Positions 20,907 through 29,959 are shown, numbered from the stretch's first letter. The stretch: 49,224 nucleotides of DNA from an uncultured Agathobacter sp. (GCA_945910395.1 CAMDYX010000017.1:1-49224); one strand, 5' to 3'. Made by a program: numbers and translations. The notes: a model not told the origin generated them from the sequence alone.

Positions 20907-21632
20907 ATGTCCACGTACACGACAGGGGAAATCGCAAAGCTTTGTGATGTAACCGTTCGCACCGTGCAGTATTATGACAGCAGAGGCATCTTGATACCCA
21001 GCGATTTCAGCGAGGGCGGAAGAAGACTTTTTACAGATGAAGATGTGCAGAAGCTGAAATTGATTTGTTTCCTCAGGGATATGGGGCTGACGATCAACAG
21101 CATTGCAGACATGATGAAGGAAGATAATGCCGGCCACGTCATCGAAGCATTGCTAGAAGAACAGGAAAGAAATGTGAGAGTTGAACTAAAAGAAAAGCAG
21201 GTGCAACTGGAACGGATTACAGAACTTCAAAAGGAACTGGAAAAGAGGGAATGTGTTTCTGTCAAAAATCTAAGTGACATAGCATATTTTATGGAAAACA
21301 AAAAGAAGCTGAAAACCGTAAGAGGGATTACACTTGCAGTGGGATTTGTGATGGATGCTGTTGAGATTACTACATTTTGTTTGGGAATCATGAAAGGGAT
21401 ATGGCTTCCGTTTATTCTGGGTATGATTTTTGTTGTAGTCTGTGCCGTTGTACTGGTAAGATACTATTACAGGAATACACTTTACATCTGCCCGGAGTGC
21501 CATAAAAAGTTTCGTCCGACACTTAGGGAATTTTTCTGGGCGGCACATACACCGAGAACCAGAAAGCTTACCTGCAGCGGATGTCATTTTAAAGGATTTG
21601 TAGTTGAAACCTATGGGAAAGAGGAGGAATAA
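20907..21632 (+). CDS. Membrane-anchored MerR-family regulator with C-terminal zinc ribbon
   Basis: This 241-aa protein begins with a MerR DNA-binding domain (about 3-72): YTTGEIAKLCDVTVRTVQYY, then DSRGILIPSDFSEGGRRLFT and LRDMGLTINSIADMM. A coiled coil follows (about 75-117). MerR proteins usually end in a soluble sensor domain, but here two transmembrane helices (about 139-160 and 164-185) follow. They lead to a four-cysteine zinc-ribbon-like end (CPEC at 195-198, CSGC at 223-226) facing the cytoplasm if both termini are inside. GGTGG precedes the ATG. The next gene, 3 bp away, is a YhfC-type intramembrane metalloprotease. The pairing suggests the regulator could be released from the membrane by cleavage, or could report on membrane state. 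This is inference. Confidence 0.88.
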   Translation: MSTYTTGEIAKLCDVTVRTVQYYDSRGILIPSDFSEGGRRLFTDEDVQKLKLICFLRDMGLTINSIADMMKEDNAGHVIEALLEEQERNVRVELKEKQVQLERITELQKELEKRECVSVKNLSDIAYFMENKKKLKTVRGITLAVGFVMDAVEITTFCLGIMKGIWLPFILGMIFVVVCAVVLVRYYYRNTLYICPECHKKFRPTLREFFWAAHTPRTRKLTCSGCHFKGFVVETYGKEEE

Positions 21633-21635
21633 GAT

Positions 21636-22448
21636 ATGGATTACGGAACAGTTTCAGCTGGTGGATTTGCAGGACTGATTTTTATGCTGGTATGGGGGAT
21701 CGCGCTACCGGTTGTTGCAGCAATTATCTGGAGAATTAAGACAAAAGCAAATATGATGCCCCTTTTGGTGGGAGCAATCATTTTTCCGGTATTCGCATTG
21801 GGACTTGAGAGCATCCCAAAATACTTTTTGCTTGGAAACGGATCTGGTCTGGCACAGTATATAACCACTCACTTATGGAGTTATGCGCTGGTGGGAGCAG
21901 GACTTGCGGGAATATTTGAAGAAACCGGAAGATGGGTCGCCTTTCGTTTCATTCTGAAAAAGCATACAGATAAGAAAACGGCGATTACCTATGGAATCGG
22001 ACATGGAGGAATCGAGGCTGTGATTCTTTTATCTGTCGGAGCATTCCAATACATCACATATGCCATGATGATTAATCAGGGCGTGTTCGGCACCATTGTT
22101 GAGCAGGTAAGAATGGCATCCCCGGATCAGGTGGAAGCAGTAGAAGCCATTGCTGTGGCACTTACCTCCCTGACCTTTGGAAACTCACTGACCGGCTGTG
22201 TGGAAAGACTATTTGCAGTAACTTTCCATGTCTCTGCATCCGTTCTTGTGTTTAAAGCCGTGAGGGAAAAAAGGTGGTACTATTTTGTGCTTGCAGTTGT
22301 GCTGCATGGGCTGGTGGATGTTTTTGCTGCCATGTACCAGTTTGGCGTAATTACATCAATTTGGGTAGTGGAAGGTCTGATTGGAGTTTTTTCTATTGGA
22401 GTCGGAATTCTTGCCTGCAAAGTATATAAGGGCATGAAAGCGGAATAA
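21636..22448 (+). CDS. YhfC-family intramembrane metalloprotease (predicted)
   Basis: This 270-aa polytopic membrane protein has about eight helices. It shows the pattern expected for the YhfC group related to CPBP (Abi) proteases: FEETGR (Glu95, Glu96), GIGHGGIEA (His123, Glu127), FHVSASVLVF (His198) and LHGLVDVF (His224, Asp228), all in or beside helices. These Glu and His residues would bind catalytic zinc. The ribosome site GAGGAGGAA lies inside the end of the merR gene, so the two genes are translationally coupled. Its natural substrates are unknown; the adjacent membrane-bound MerR is the obvious candidate. It could instead be a non-proteolytic membrane protein. Confidence 0.82.
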   Translation: MDYGTVSAGGFAGLIFMLVWGIALPVVAAIIWRIKTKANMMPLLVGAIIFPVFALGLESIPKYFLLGNGSGLAQYITTHLWSYALVGAGLAGIFEETGRWVAFRFILKKHTDKKTAITYGIGHGGIEAVILLSVGAFQYITYAMMINQGVFGTIVEQVRMASPDQVEAVEAIAVALTSLTFGNSLTGCVERLFAVTFHVSASVLVFKAVREKRWYYFVLAVVLHGLVDVFAAMYQFGVITSIWVVEGLIGVFSIGVGILACKVYKGMKAE

Positions 22449-22539
22449 AGACATACAAAAAACAAATCTATGAAAAAATATCTTTTTTAGGATAAAATGT
22501 TAAGGAAGAATTCGAATAAGGAAAGTGAGGAAATTGGGA

Positions 22540-23385
22540 ATGGTAAAGATTATTTCTGACAGCACCTGTGATTTATCACCGGAGCTTATAGAGCGTTATG
22601 ATGTTGATATTCTCCCTCTTCATATTGTGCTGGGAGACGAAGAATATCTGGATGGAAAGAACATATCGCCGGATGAAATTTATGCTTGGGCGGATAAAAA
22701 TCAAACGACTCCAAAGACATCGGCTCCTGCCATTGAGGATGCGATAGCACTCATGCAGCCATATGTGAAAGAAGACAGGGAAATCGTATGCTTTTCCATA
22801 TCGGAGGATATGTCGACCTCGGCTAATGTCATGCGCATAGCTGCGGAGGAACTCGAGGCAGAGGACCGGATTTTTGTGGTAAATTCTGCCAATCTGTCTA
22901 CCGGAATCGGGCTTTTGGTTATTGAAGCTGCCATTATGGCAAAGGAAGGGAAAACCGGAAAAGAAATAGCAGAGGCTATGGAGCGGTTAAAGCCCGCAGT
23001 TTGCGCAAGCTTTGTGGTGGATACGTTAGAGTACCTGCATCGCGGAGGACGATGCAGCGGTGTGGCAGCCTTTGTGGGAGGTGCATTTAAGCTCCATCCT
23101 ACCATTGTAGTTGAAAACGGAAAGATGAGACCTACCAAAAAGTATCGAGGAAAAATGAGCAGTGTCCTGCTTTCCTATGCAAAGGACCAGGAAGAAAATT
23201 TAAGGAAGGCAAAGCCGGACAGAGTTTTTATTACCCATTCCGGATGTGATGAAGCATGGATAAAGGCAGTGTATGATTATTTGGAGAGTCTTCATGTTTT
23301 CAATGAAATTCTGGTTACAAGAGCCGGCGGGGTAATATCCAGCCATTGCGGTCCGGGCACACTGGGAGTCCTTTTCCTGGTATAG
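22540..23385 (+). CDS. DegV family protein (fatty-acid-binding)
   Basis: This 281-aa cytoplasmic protein is of normal family length. DegV/FakB proteins bind a fatty acid and, with the FakA kinase, allow its phosphorylation for phospholipid synthesis. Typical blocks are IISDSTCDLSPELIERYDVD at the N-terminus, TSAPAIEDAI, FSISEDMSTSANVMRIAAEE, a DTLEYLHRGGR loop and the C-terminal SSHCGPGTLGVLFL. I chose the ATG at 22540, giving MVKIISDS; a GTG at 22525 is in frame. No fakA gene is nearby, so partner and lipid are unknown. Confidence 0.92.
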   Translation: MVKIISDSTCDLSPELIERYDVDILPLHIVLGDEEYLDGKNISPDEIYAWADKNQTTPKTSAPAIEDAIALMQPYVKEDREIVCFSISEDMSTSANVMRIAAEELEAEDRIFVVNSANLSTGIGLLVIEAAIMAKEGKTGKEIAEAMERLKPAVCASFVVDTLEYLHRGGRCSGVAAFVGGAFKLHPTIVVENGKMRPTKKYRGKMSSVLLSYAKDQEENLRKAKPDRVFITHSGCDEAWIKAVYDYLESLHVFNEILVTRAGGVISSHCGPGTLGVLFLV

Positions 23386-23466
23386 TACCGTTACGCTTTT
23401 TACAAACGAGAGTGGGTTCTGACTCAAATATGCAAATTCATTCGGGAACCCAATTCCGAAAAGGGA
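23385..23466 (-). repeat. Half copy of the dispersed hairpin element
   Basis: The sequence runs GTACCGTTACGCTTTTTACA, then AACGAGAGTGGGTTCTGACT, then the outer arm ATATGCAAATTCATTCGGGA and CCGAAAAGGGA. It is the left half of the element in reverse orientation. The apical loop and the other arm are absent, and it begins exactly at the degV stop codon. Confidence 0.85.
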
Positions 23467-23509
23467 AGAAGAAAATGGAAAATCCTCCGGATGGAAAAAA
23501 GGAGAGAAA

Positions 23510-24199
23510 ATGAAGAAAAAGGGAAAACAGAATCCTGTCATAAAGACGAAAAGAGTCTATATGACGGTAATGACAGAGGAGGAAATCCTCTGCAAAATCA
23601 GCAGTACAGAAGATGCGGAATTGAAAAAAGCATACGAAGAAATGCTGGAGGGAGCAAAAGAGCATGAAAATTTCTGGATCTGGTATGCTCCATGGAAGAT
23701 CGTGTTAAAAGAGAATGGAAAAGAGATCGGAGATATCTGCTTTAAGGGAGAACCAAAGGATCATGCCGTTGAAATTGGATATGGAATGGAACCGGAGTAC
23801 GAGGGAAAAGGTTTTATGACTGAAGCTGCAAGGGCAATGACAGAGTGGGCATTTTCTAAGGAAGAGGTCTATTTTGTAGAGGCGGAGGCCTGCGAGGATA
23901 ATCGGGCTTCTATCCGAATATTGGAGAAGCTGGGCTTTCAACCGGATGGAAAAGGATTGGAAGGCCCCCGTTTTGTAAAACGTAAGGAGCCAACGGCATG
24001 GATGCCTATCTATATGTGCTTTGGCGTTGCAATCGGGACATCAATCGGAACTTCAACAGGAAATCTAGCGATTGGCATGTCCCTTGGAATCTGCATCGGT
24101 ATGGCGCTTGGTGCCTGTCTCGACAGCAATGAAAAAAAGAAGCTTCAGGAAATCTGTAAAAAAAGGGAAGACAGAAAGCAGGTGGAGGAAAAGTTGTGA
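23510..24199 (+). CDS. GNAT acetyltransferase with C-terminal glycine-zipper membrane segment
   Basis: This 229-aa protein combines two parts. Residues about 11-155 are a RimJ/RimL-like GNAT N-acetyltransferase with the acetyl-CoA loop EYEGKGFMTEAARAM (96-110) and EDNRASIRILEKLGF (129-143). Residues 164-203 are a hydrophobic, glycine-rich stretch with GxxxG-like repeats (GVAIGTSIGTSTG, AIGMSLGICIGMALG), likely a membrane hairpin, then a charged tail. AAAGGAGA precedes the ATG. The stop overlaps the GTG of the ABC ATPase gene, so it belongs to the exporter operon. It may acetylate the exported compound or a transporter part, but the substrate cannot be told from sequence. Confidence 0.85.
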   Translation: MKKKGKQNPVIKTKRVYMTVMTEEEILCKISSTEDAELKKAYEEMLEGAKEHENFWIWYAPWKIVLKENGKEIGDICFKGEPKDHAVEIGYGMEPEYEGKGFMTEAARAMTEWAFSKEEVYFVEAEACEDNRASIRILEKLGFQPDGKGLEGPRFVKRKEPTAWMPIYMCFGVAIGTSIGTSTGNLAIGMSLGICIGMALGACLDSNEKKKLQEICKKREDRKQVEEKL

Positions 24200-25215
24200 T
24201 AGAAGTAAATCATATTTGTAAGGATTTTATTTCTCCGAAGAAGTATCCGGGATTAAAAGGCGCTATAAAAGGATTATTTTCTACGGAAAAAGTAGTAAAG
24301 AGCGCAGTATCGGATATTTCCTTTACCATACAGGATGGAGAAATCGTCGGATATATCGGCAGTAACGGAGCAGGAAAATCCACGACAATTAAAATGATGA
24401 CCGGTATTTTAAAGCCTACCTCAGGAGAGTGCCGGATCAACGGAATCGATCCGAGTAAAAAAAGAAAAGAGAATGCCAAGAATATCGGTGTTGTATTTGG
24501 ACAGAGGACGCAGCTGTGGTGGGATCTTCCGCTGAGCGAATCCTTTACCATTTTAAAGGAGATTTATAATGTGTCGGATGAGGACTATGAAAAGAGAATG
24601 GAATTTTTGAATGAGGTTTTAGAGCTTTCAGATTTCTTTGACAGACCGGTTCGAACCCTTTCTCTGGGACAGCGTATGAGGGCAGATTTAGGCGCCGCAC
24701 TTTTACATAATCCCAAGGTCCTGTATCTGGATGAACCAACCATCGGGCTGGATCTTGTGGTAAAGGACAATATTCGAAGAGCAATCAAAGAAATCAATGA
24801 GAAATATAATACTACGGTAATCCTGACTACCCATGACATCGGAGATATTGAGGAGTTATGCAGCAGAATCATCATGATTGATGAGGGAAAGAAAATTTAT
24901 GATGGCTCTTTGGAAAGGCTAAAGGATCTGTATGGAAGCAGACGTAAGGTTTCCATGGAAGTAAAGCAGTATGACAGCTGCAAAAAACTGAAGCTGGCGG
25001 AAAAGCTGGGGGTGTCAGAGGAAGACTGCCGTATGGAATGGGATGACGAAAAGAAGATTTTAGGCGTTTCCTTTGACAAGCATAAGGTACAGGTGCCTTC
25101 CATTCTGAATATGGTGATGGAGATTTCTGAGGTCAAGGATATCCAGATTCAGGAAACGGAGCTTGCCGAAATCGTAAAGGAAATCTATAACCATGGGCTG
25201 CATGCGGCAGTATAG
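24196..25215 (+). CDS. ABC-2 exporter ATP-binding protein
   Basis: This 339-aa ATPase has Walker A GSNGAGKSTT, Q-loop region VVFGQRTQLWWDLP, signature LSLGQRMRADLGAALL, Walker B VLYLDEPTIGLD and H-loop TTHDIGDIEE. The QLWWDLP block and the roughly 100-aa C-terminal extension match the COG4586-type ATPases that work with two different ABC-2 permeases. The start is GTG (24196), overlapping the GNAT stop as GTGA. The two permease genes follow directly. Substrate is unknown; relatives have been linked to drug or viologen export. Confidence 0.93.
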   Translation: MIEVNHICKDFISPKKYPGLKGAIKGLFSTEKVVKSAVSDISFTIQDGEIVGYIGSNGAGKSTTIKMMTGILKPTSGECRINGIDPSKKRKENAKNIGVVFGQRTQLWWDLPLSESFTILKEIYNVSDEDYEKRMEFLNEVLELSDFFDRPVRTLSLGQRMRADLGAALLHNPKVLYLDEPTIGLDLVVKDNIRRAIKEINEKYNTTVILTTHDIGDIEELCSRIIMIDEGKKIYDGSLERLKDLYGSRRKVSMEVKQYDSCKKLKLAEKLGVSEEDCRMEWDDEKKILGVSFDKHKVQVPSILNMVMEISEVKDIQIQETELAEIVKEIYNHGLHAAV

Positions 25216-25240
25216 GGAAGGTGACTAAAGGAAATTTGTT

Positions 25241-26059
25241 ATGAGGAAAAAAATAAAAATCTATCTGCCCTTTGCGCTGAATGAACTAAAACGGCAGTTA
25301 GCGTATAAAGGAGCTTTTTATCTGTTTATTTTTATCAGCCTATTTGGATCTTTTATTCAGTATTTTTTATGGATGGCTATTTATGGTAGCTCACCCAATT
25401 CCACCCTTGGAGGGTTGACCAAAGAGGAGATGGTGGTTTACATTTTTATGGTTTATGTGACCAGCAATATGACGATGATTACCATATCCGACTGGGTGAG
25501 TGATGACGTGGTAAAGGGGACTGTGGCGATGAACCTGATCAAACCCATTGACTATCGAATGAGTCTGGTGGTTCGGGCACTTGGCACCGCGGTATATCGG
25601 ATGCTGCTACCGGGAGTCTTTATCTGGATCGGACTTGAAATCTATAAGGTTACGGTTTTGGGGCTGCCACTGGTAAGCATTGCCAATGTTCTGTTGTATC
25701 TGATGAGCTGTATGATGAGCTTTTTGATCTGTGTACTGTTTGACTTCTGCTTTGGGATGGTCGCCTTTTTTACCACCTACATATTTGGTATGCTGATGGC
25801 AAAAGAGGCGATTATGAGCTTTTTGACGGGACAGCTGATTCCCCTTAGCTTTTTCCCGGAAGTCGTCCAGAGAATGTTTGACTTTTTACCGTTTTCCTCC
25901 ATCGTCTATACGCCGGTTATGATCTATCTGGGAAAATATACGGGAAGCGAACTCCTCTTTATACTTTTCCGGCAGGCTGCATGGGTGGTCATCCTGTATC
26001 TGTTGGGAACCTTTATCTGGAAACGAGTCACCAACCGGCTTGTGGTGTTAGGAGGTTAG
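25241..26059 (+). CDS. ABC-2 exporter permease (COG4587-like)
   Basis: This 272-aa membrane protein has six predicted helices and begins with a short basic cytoplasmic segment (MRKKIKIYLPFALNELKRQL). The block GTVAMNLIKPIDYRMSLVVR matches the conserved cytoplasmic loop of this permease type. It is the first of two non-identical permeases; the next gene starts 4 bp later. Together with the ATPase they would form a heterodimeric exporter. Confidence 0.88.
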   Translation: MRKKIKIYLPFALNELKRQLAYKGAFYLFIFISLFGSFIQYFLWMAIYGSSPNSTLGGLTKEEMVVYIFMVYVTSNMTMITISDWVSDDVVKGTVAMNLIKPIDYRMSLVVRALGTAVYRMLLPGVFIWIGLEIYKVTVLGLPLVSIANVLLYLMSCMMSFLICVLFDFCFGMVAFFTTYIFGMLMAKEAIMSFLTGQLIPLSFFPEVVQRMFDFLPFSSIVYTPVMIYLGKYTGSELLFILFRQAAWVVILYLLGTFIWKRVTNRLVVLGG

Positions 26060-26063
26060 CGGA

Positions 26064-26885
26064 ATGAGAAAAAAGATGAAAAGATATTTCAGGCTGTACC
26101 GCGTTCTGATCTCACAGTTCTTTAAGGTCATCATGCAGTCAAAGGTCGATTTTTTGATGGGACTTTTAGGCTTCTTCTTTACACAGATCATGGGAATCGC
26201 CTTTTTATATCTGGTTTTCCAGCAGATTCCATCCTTAAGCGGCTGGACCCTGGAGCAGCTTATTTTTATCTATGGCTTTGCGCAGATTCCAAGAGGAATC
26301 GATCATTTGTTTACGGATAATATCTGGCTGGTAGCATGGAGACTGGTCATCAACGGAGATTTTGACCGATATATGCTTCGCCCTATGAATGTGTTCTTTC
26401 AGGTGATCAGTGAAAAGCTCCAGCCGGACGCAATCGGAGAGCTTTTGATCGGTACCATCCTTGTTGTGAGAGGAATCGCAAACGGTACTGCTCAGATGGA
26501 TGCGGTACATGTAGTATTTTTTATAATTTCCATTTTTGCGGGGGCTGTGATCTACACCTCCATAAAACTGTTTTTTGCATCCATTGCCTTCTGGACGAAA
26601 ACCAGCGGACCCTTTTTGCAGGTGGCCTACGAGATGGCGGATTTTGCAAAATATCCAACGGAAATCTACGCAAAAGCGATTCGTTTCATTATTACCTGGG
26701 TAATTCCGTTTGCCTTTGTGGCATATCTGCCGGCAAGCTATTTCCTTGGGGTAAGAGGGACCTTTGGATTTGGCCAAGGAGCGCAAATCGTTGGAACAGA
26801 ATGCCTGATAGCGGCAATTTTCTGGACGGTGGCCTATGCCCTTTTCAATAAGGGGCTTCAAATTTATGAAAGTGCCGGAAATTAG
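26064..26885 (+). CDS. ABC-2 exporter permease (COG3694-like)
   Basis: This 273-aa membrane protein has about six helices. The loop NGDFDRYMLRPMNVFFQVIS corresponds to the conserved GDFD..L..P segment of the second permease in these systems, and IRFIITWVIPFAFVAYLPAS is the typical C-terminal block. AGGAGG in the end of the previous gene serves as ribosome site. It is the last gene of the GNAT-ABC operon. No strong terminator was seen after it; a new promoter follows at 26897. Confidence 0.88.
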   Translation: MRKKMKRYFRLYRVLISQFFKVIMQSKVDFLMGLLGFFFTQIMGIAFLYLVFQQIPSLSGWTLEQLIFIYGFAQIPRGIDHLFTDNIWLVAWRLVINGDFDRYMLRPMNVFFQVISEKLQPDAIGELLIGTILVVRGIANGTAQMDAVHVVFFIISIFAGAVIYTSIKLFFASIAFWTKTSGPFLQVAYEMADFAKYPTEIYAKAIRFIITWVIPFAFVAYLPASYFLGVRGTFGFGQGAQIVGTECLIAAIFWTVAYALFNKGLQIYESAGN

Positions 26886-26896
26886 CTGTGAAATGA

Positions 26897-26925
26897 TTGA
26901 TTTGTCAGAAAATATAAAGTACAAT
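26897..26925 (+). promoter_or_regulatory. Candidate promoter of the Hpt/HD-GYP/kinase genes
   Basis: TTGATT (26897-26902), a 17-bp spacer and TACAAT (26920-26925), 31 bp before the Hpt start codon. Confidence 0.5.
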
Positions 26926-26956
26926 AAAGAATATCATACTATAGGAGGTGTGTCTT

Positions 26957-27319
26957 TTGACTATAAAAGAATGTTACGAAAAAATTGGGGCGGACTATGC
27001 AGAGGCAATCGCCAGAATGATGAAGGATGAGCGTATTGCAAAATTTGCGGGAATGTTTCTTCGGGATACAAGCTTTACCGAATTAAAAGCAGCAATGGAG
27101 ACCGAGAATTATGATGAGGCATTCCGCATGGCACATACGTTAAAGGGCGTGAGCCAGAACCTGTCGTTTACAGCCCTGTATGGACCGGTACAGGAAATCA
27201 CGGAAGCACTTCGTGAAAAAGGCCGGGATATTGATCTTGCAAAGAGTTTACTTCCCGGAGTGGAAGCGGAATATGAGAGGACCGTTGCAGGAATCCATGA
27301 ATTTTTACAGAATCAGTAA
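26957..27319 (+). CDS. Histidine phosphotransfer (Hpt) domain protein
   Basis: This 120-aa protein is a single Hpt four-helix bundle. The phosphorylatable histidine is His60 in FRMAHTLKGVSQNLSF, the classic HxLKG motif. I chose the TTG start at 26957, because AGGAGG (26943-26948) lies 8 bp upstream; a GTG at 26948 would overlap the ribosome site itself. Hpt proteins relay phosphate between the receiver of a hybrid kinase and a response regulator. No hybrid kinase is present here; the next gene has a receiver domain that could exchange phosphate with it. Confidence 0.88.
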   Translation: MTIKECYEKIGADYAEAIARMMKDERIAKFAGMFLRDTSFTELKAAMETENYDEAFRMAHTLKGVSQNLSFTALYGPVQEITEALREKGRDIDLAKSLLPGVEAEYERTVAGIHEFLQNQ

Positions 27320-27340
27320 CACATAAGATAAGGGGAAGAT

Positions 27341-28423
27341 ATGGAAAAACGAATGATATTAATTGCGGATGATGCAGAAATCAACCGTGAGATGCTGAAA
27401 TTTATTTTTGAGGAACAGTACGATATTGTTGAGGCTGAGAATGGACAGCAGGCAATCGAAATATTAGATGCAAAGGCGCAGGATTTTTCCATGCTGTTTT
27501 TGGATTTTATCATGCCGGAAAAGTCCGGAATTGATGTGTTGGAGCACATGGTAAGCAATGGATACAGCGATTTCCTGCCGGTTATCATGATCACCGGAGA
27601 GGCAACGCCGGAATTTGAGGTAAAAGCCTACGAGCTTGGGGCTTCTGATATCATCTACAAGCCATTTGATCCGATGGTGGTTATGCGCAGAACCATGAAT
27701 ATTATGGAACTGTATGAGCATCGTATTGATATTGAGAGAAAGCTGGAAAAAAGAACTCTGGAATTAATAGAAAGTAAGGAAAAGCTTGAGAAGAGTAATG
27801 AATTTCTGATCAATGCACTCAGTTCTGTTGTGGAATTTAGGAGCATGGAGTCGGGAGACCATATCAAGAGAGTAAAGACCTTTACCGGAATTATTTTAGG
27901 ATATGTCCGTAAGTTTTATCCGGAGTACAAGCTGACAAAGGAGCAGGTTGCGCTGATTACCCAGGCATCCGCTCTTCATGACCTTGGAAAGATTGCTATC
28001 ATGGACAGCATTCTGCTTAAACCGGGAAAACTGACCCGGGATGAGTTTGAAGAAATGAAAAAGCATACCATCTATGGCTGCGAGATTCTTGAAAATTTCA
28101 AGCAGGAAGAAAATGAATTCTATCGCTACTGTTATGACATCTGCAGATATCATCATGAGAGGTATGACGGAAAAGGCTATCCGGATGGTCTTGCAGGAGA
28201 GAATATTCCAATCTGGGCGCAGGTGGTATCCATTGTGGATGTATATGATGCGCTTGTTAGTAAGAGGGTATACAAGGACCCTTATGATGTGAATGAAGCT
28301 GTCCGTATGATTCACGATGGAGAGTGTGGAGTATTTTCCGATAAGATTATGGATTGCTTTGACCTTGCTAAGGAAGAACTTTTTGCAATTACGCAGAGAG
28401 AATTTATTGAGGATGAAGAATAG
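27341..28423 (+). CDS. Response regulator with HD-GYP domain (c-di-GMP phosphodiesterase)
   Basis: This 360-aa RpfG-like protein has an N-terminal receiver domain (about 4-120: Asp10, Asp11, phospho-acceptor Asp55 and Lys107). A short coiled coil (about 125-150) follows, then an HD-GYP domain (about 155-350) with HDLGKI, HTIYGCEILENF, YHHERYDGKGYP and DVYDALVSKRVY. All metal-binding and GYP residues are present, so c-di-GMP hydrolysis is expected. It sits between an Hpt protein and a sensor kinase, which together could control the receiver. GGGGAAGAT precedes the ATG. Confidence 0.95.
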   Translation: MEKRMILIADDAEINREMLKFIFEEQYDIVEAENGQQAIEILDAKAQDFSMLFLDFIMPEKSGIDVLEHMVSNGYSDFLPVIMITGEATPEFEVKAYELGASDIIYKPFDPMVVMRRTMNIMELYEHRIDIERKLEKRTLELIESKEKLEKSNEFLINALSSVVEFRSMESGDHIKRVKTFTGIILGYVRKFYPEYKLTKEQVALITQASALHDLGKIAIMDSILLKPGKLTRDEFEEMKKHTIYGCEILENFKQEENEFYRYCYDICRYHHERYDGKGYPDGLAGENIPIWAQVVSIVDVYDALVSKRVYKDPYDVNEAVRMIHDGECGVFSDKIMDCFDLAKEELFAITQREFIEDEE

Positions 28424-28443
28424 CTTGCAGGAAGTATGAGACA

Positions 28444-29937
28444 ATGAAGAAGAGAGCAACATTATCCTTTCGACTTATGGTTACAATGGTTCTGATTGTA
28501 TTTGGAACCGTTGTAATCGGCTGGTTCTTAAATAGTGCCTTTTTGGAAAAGTATTATTTTTATAATAAGCAGAAGGAGCTTCTTGGTTCCTTTCGTGAAA
28601 TTGATGCGGCTGCATCAGAGGGTATTTTAGGCAGCTCAGACTTTGATATTCCTTTTGAGAGAATTTGTACCAATGGGAATATCAGTATCATTATTATGAA
28701 CCAAAACGGAGGAATATTGCGCTCTTCTGCATTGAATGAGAAGAATTTTTTGGTGGAACTTAGCCAGATGATATTTGGCGTAAATCCAAATTACGCCAAT
28801 ATCATCAAATCAACAGAAGACTATACATTGGAACGGCTGACTGATGAACGTATGCAATCCGACTATCTGGTGTTATGGGGCATACTTTCGGATGGCAGCT
28901 ATATTTATATGAGAACCGCATTGGAAAGCATCCGGGAAAGTGCAGCAATTACGAATCGCTTTTTCCTTTGGATGGGAATCGCTTCTTCCTTACTCTGTGT
29001 GATTGTCATAATTTTTGTGTCAAAATCCATATCGAGACCGATTATGGAGCTTTCTGAGATTTCCAAAAAGATGAGCAAATTGGATTTTGATGTAAAGTAT
29101 AAGGCAAAGCGTAATACGGCAAGAGAAATTGACCAGCTCGGAAATCATATGAATGAGCTGTCAGAGAAGCTGGAGCTGACCATATCAGAGCTTAAGGCGG
29201 CAAATAATGAGCTGTTAAATGATATCGAAAGGAAAGAACAGATCGACAGCATGAGAAAAGAGTTTCTGTCTAATGTATCCCACGAGCTTAAGACTCCATT
29301 AGCCTTGATTCAGGGATATGCGGAAGGTCTGACAGAATGTGTGGGAGATGATGATCCGGAAAACAGAAGGTTTTACTGTGATGTCATTGTGGATGAATCT
29401 GCAAAAATGAATCGTATGGTACAAAAGCTGTTGACTTTGAACCAGCTGGAATTTGGAAATGATGTTGTGGAAATGACAAGATTTAATATCACGGAGTTAA
29501 TTGCCGGTGTGGTACAGGCAACAGCGCGTCTGGCAGAACAGGAAAATATAAGGATTCTGTTTGAAGAACAGGAGGCGGCATATGTTTGGGCAGATGAATT
29601 TAAGGTAGAAGAGGTTATCACAAATTTTCTCAGCAATGCGATGCATTATGCACAAGGGGAAAAAGTAATCCGCATTTTTTATACCCGAAAGGCAGGAGTA
29701 CTTAGAATCAGTGTATATAATACCGGTAAACAAATACCGGAGGAGGATATCGATAGAATCTGGGATAAGTTTTATAAGGTGGATAAGGCCAGAACAAGGG
29801 AATATGGAGGAAGCGGAATCGGGCTGTCCATTGTGAAAGCAATTATGGATTCCTTCCATCAGCCCTGCGGTGTCAGCAATCATACAGCCGGAGTGGAATT
29901 CTGGATAGAATTGGAAAATGACAATCCCTGTAATTAG
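28444..29937 (+). CDS. Membrane sensor histidine kinase
   Basis: This 497-aa protein has helix 1 (about 10-32), an extracellular sensor region of about 145 residues and helix 2 (about 178-198). HAMP follows (about 199-252, SISRPIMELSEISKKMSKLD), then the HisKA domain with SHELKTPLALIQGYAEG (phospho-acceptor His280), and the ATPase domain with EVITNFLSNAMHYA, YNTGKQIPEEDIDRIWDKFY and GGSGIGLSIVKAI. It is a standard complete kinase. No OmpR- or NarL-type regulator lies beside it, so the REC-HD-GYP protein 20 bp upstream is the likely partner. The extracellular region shows no family that I recognise. Confidence 0.94.
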   Translation: MKKRATLSFRLMVTMVLIVFGTVVIGWFLNSAFLEKYYFYNKQKELLGSFREIDAAASEGILGSSDFDIPFERICTNGNISIIIMNQNGGILRSSALNEKNFLVELSQMIFGVNPNYANIIKSTEDYTLERLTDERMQSDYLVLWGILSDGSYIYMRTALESIRESAAITNRFFLWMGIASSLLCVIVIIFVSKSISRPIMELSEISKKMSKLDFDVKYKAKRNTAREIDQLGNHMNELSEKLELTISELKAANNELLNDIERKEQIDSMRKEFLSNVSHELKTPLALIQGYAEGLTECVGDDDPENRRFYCDVIVDESAKMNRMVQKLLTLNQLEFGNDVVEMTRFNITELIAGVVQATARLAEQENIRILFEEQEAAYVWADEFKVEEVITNFLSNAMHYAQGEKVIRIFYTRKAGVLRISVYNTGKQIPEEDIDRIWDKFYKVDKARTREYGGSGIGLSIVKAIMDSFHQPCGVSNHTAGVEFWIELENDNPCN

Positions 29938-29959
29938 GAAAGAATGCCTACATTACGTA

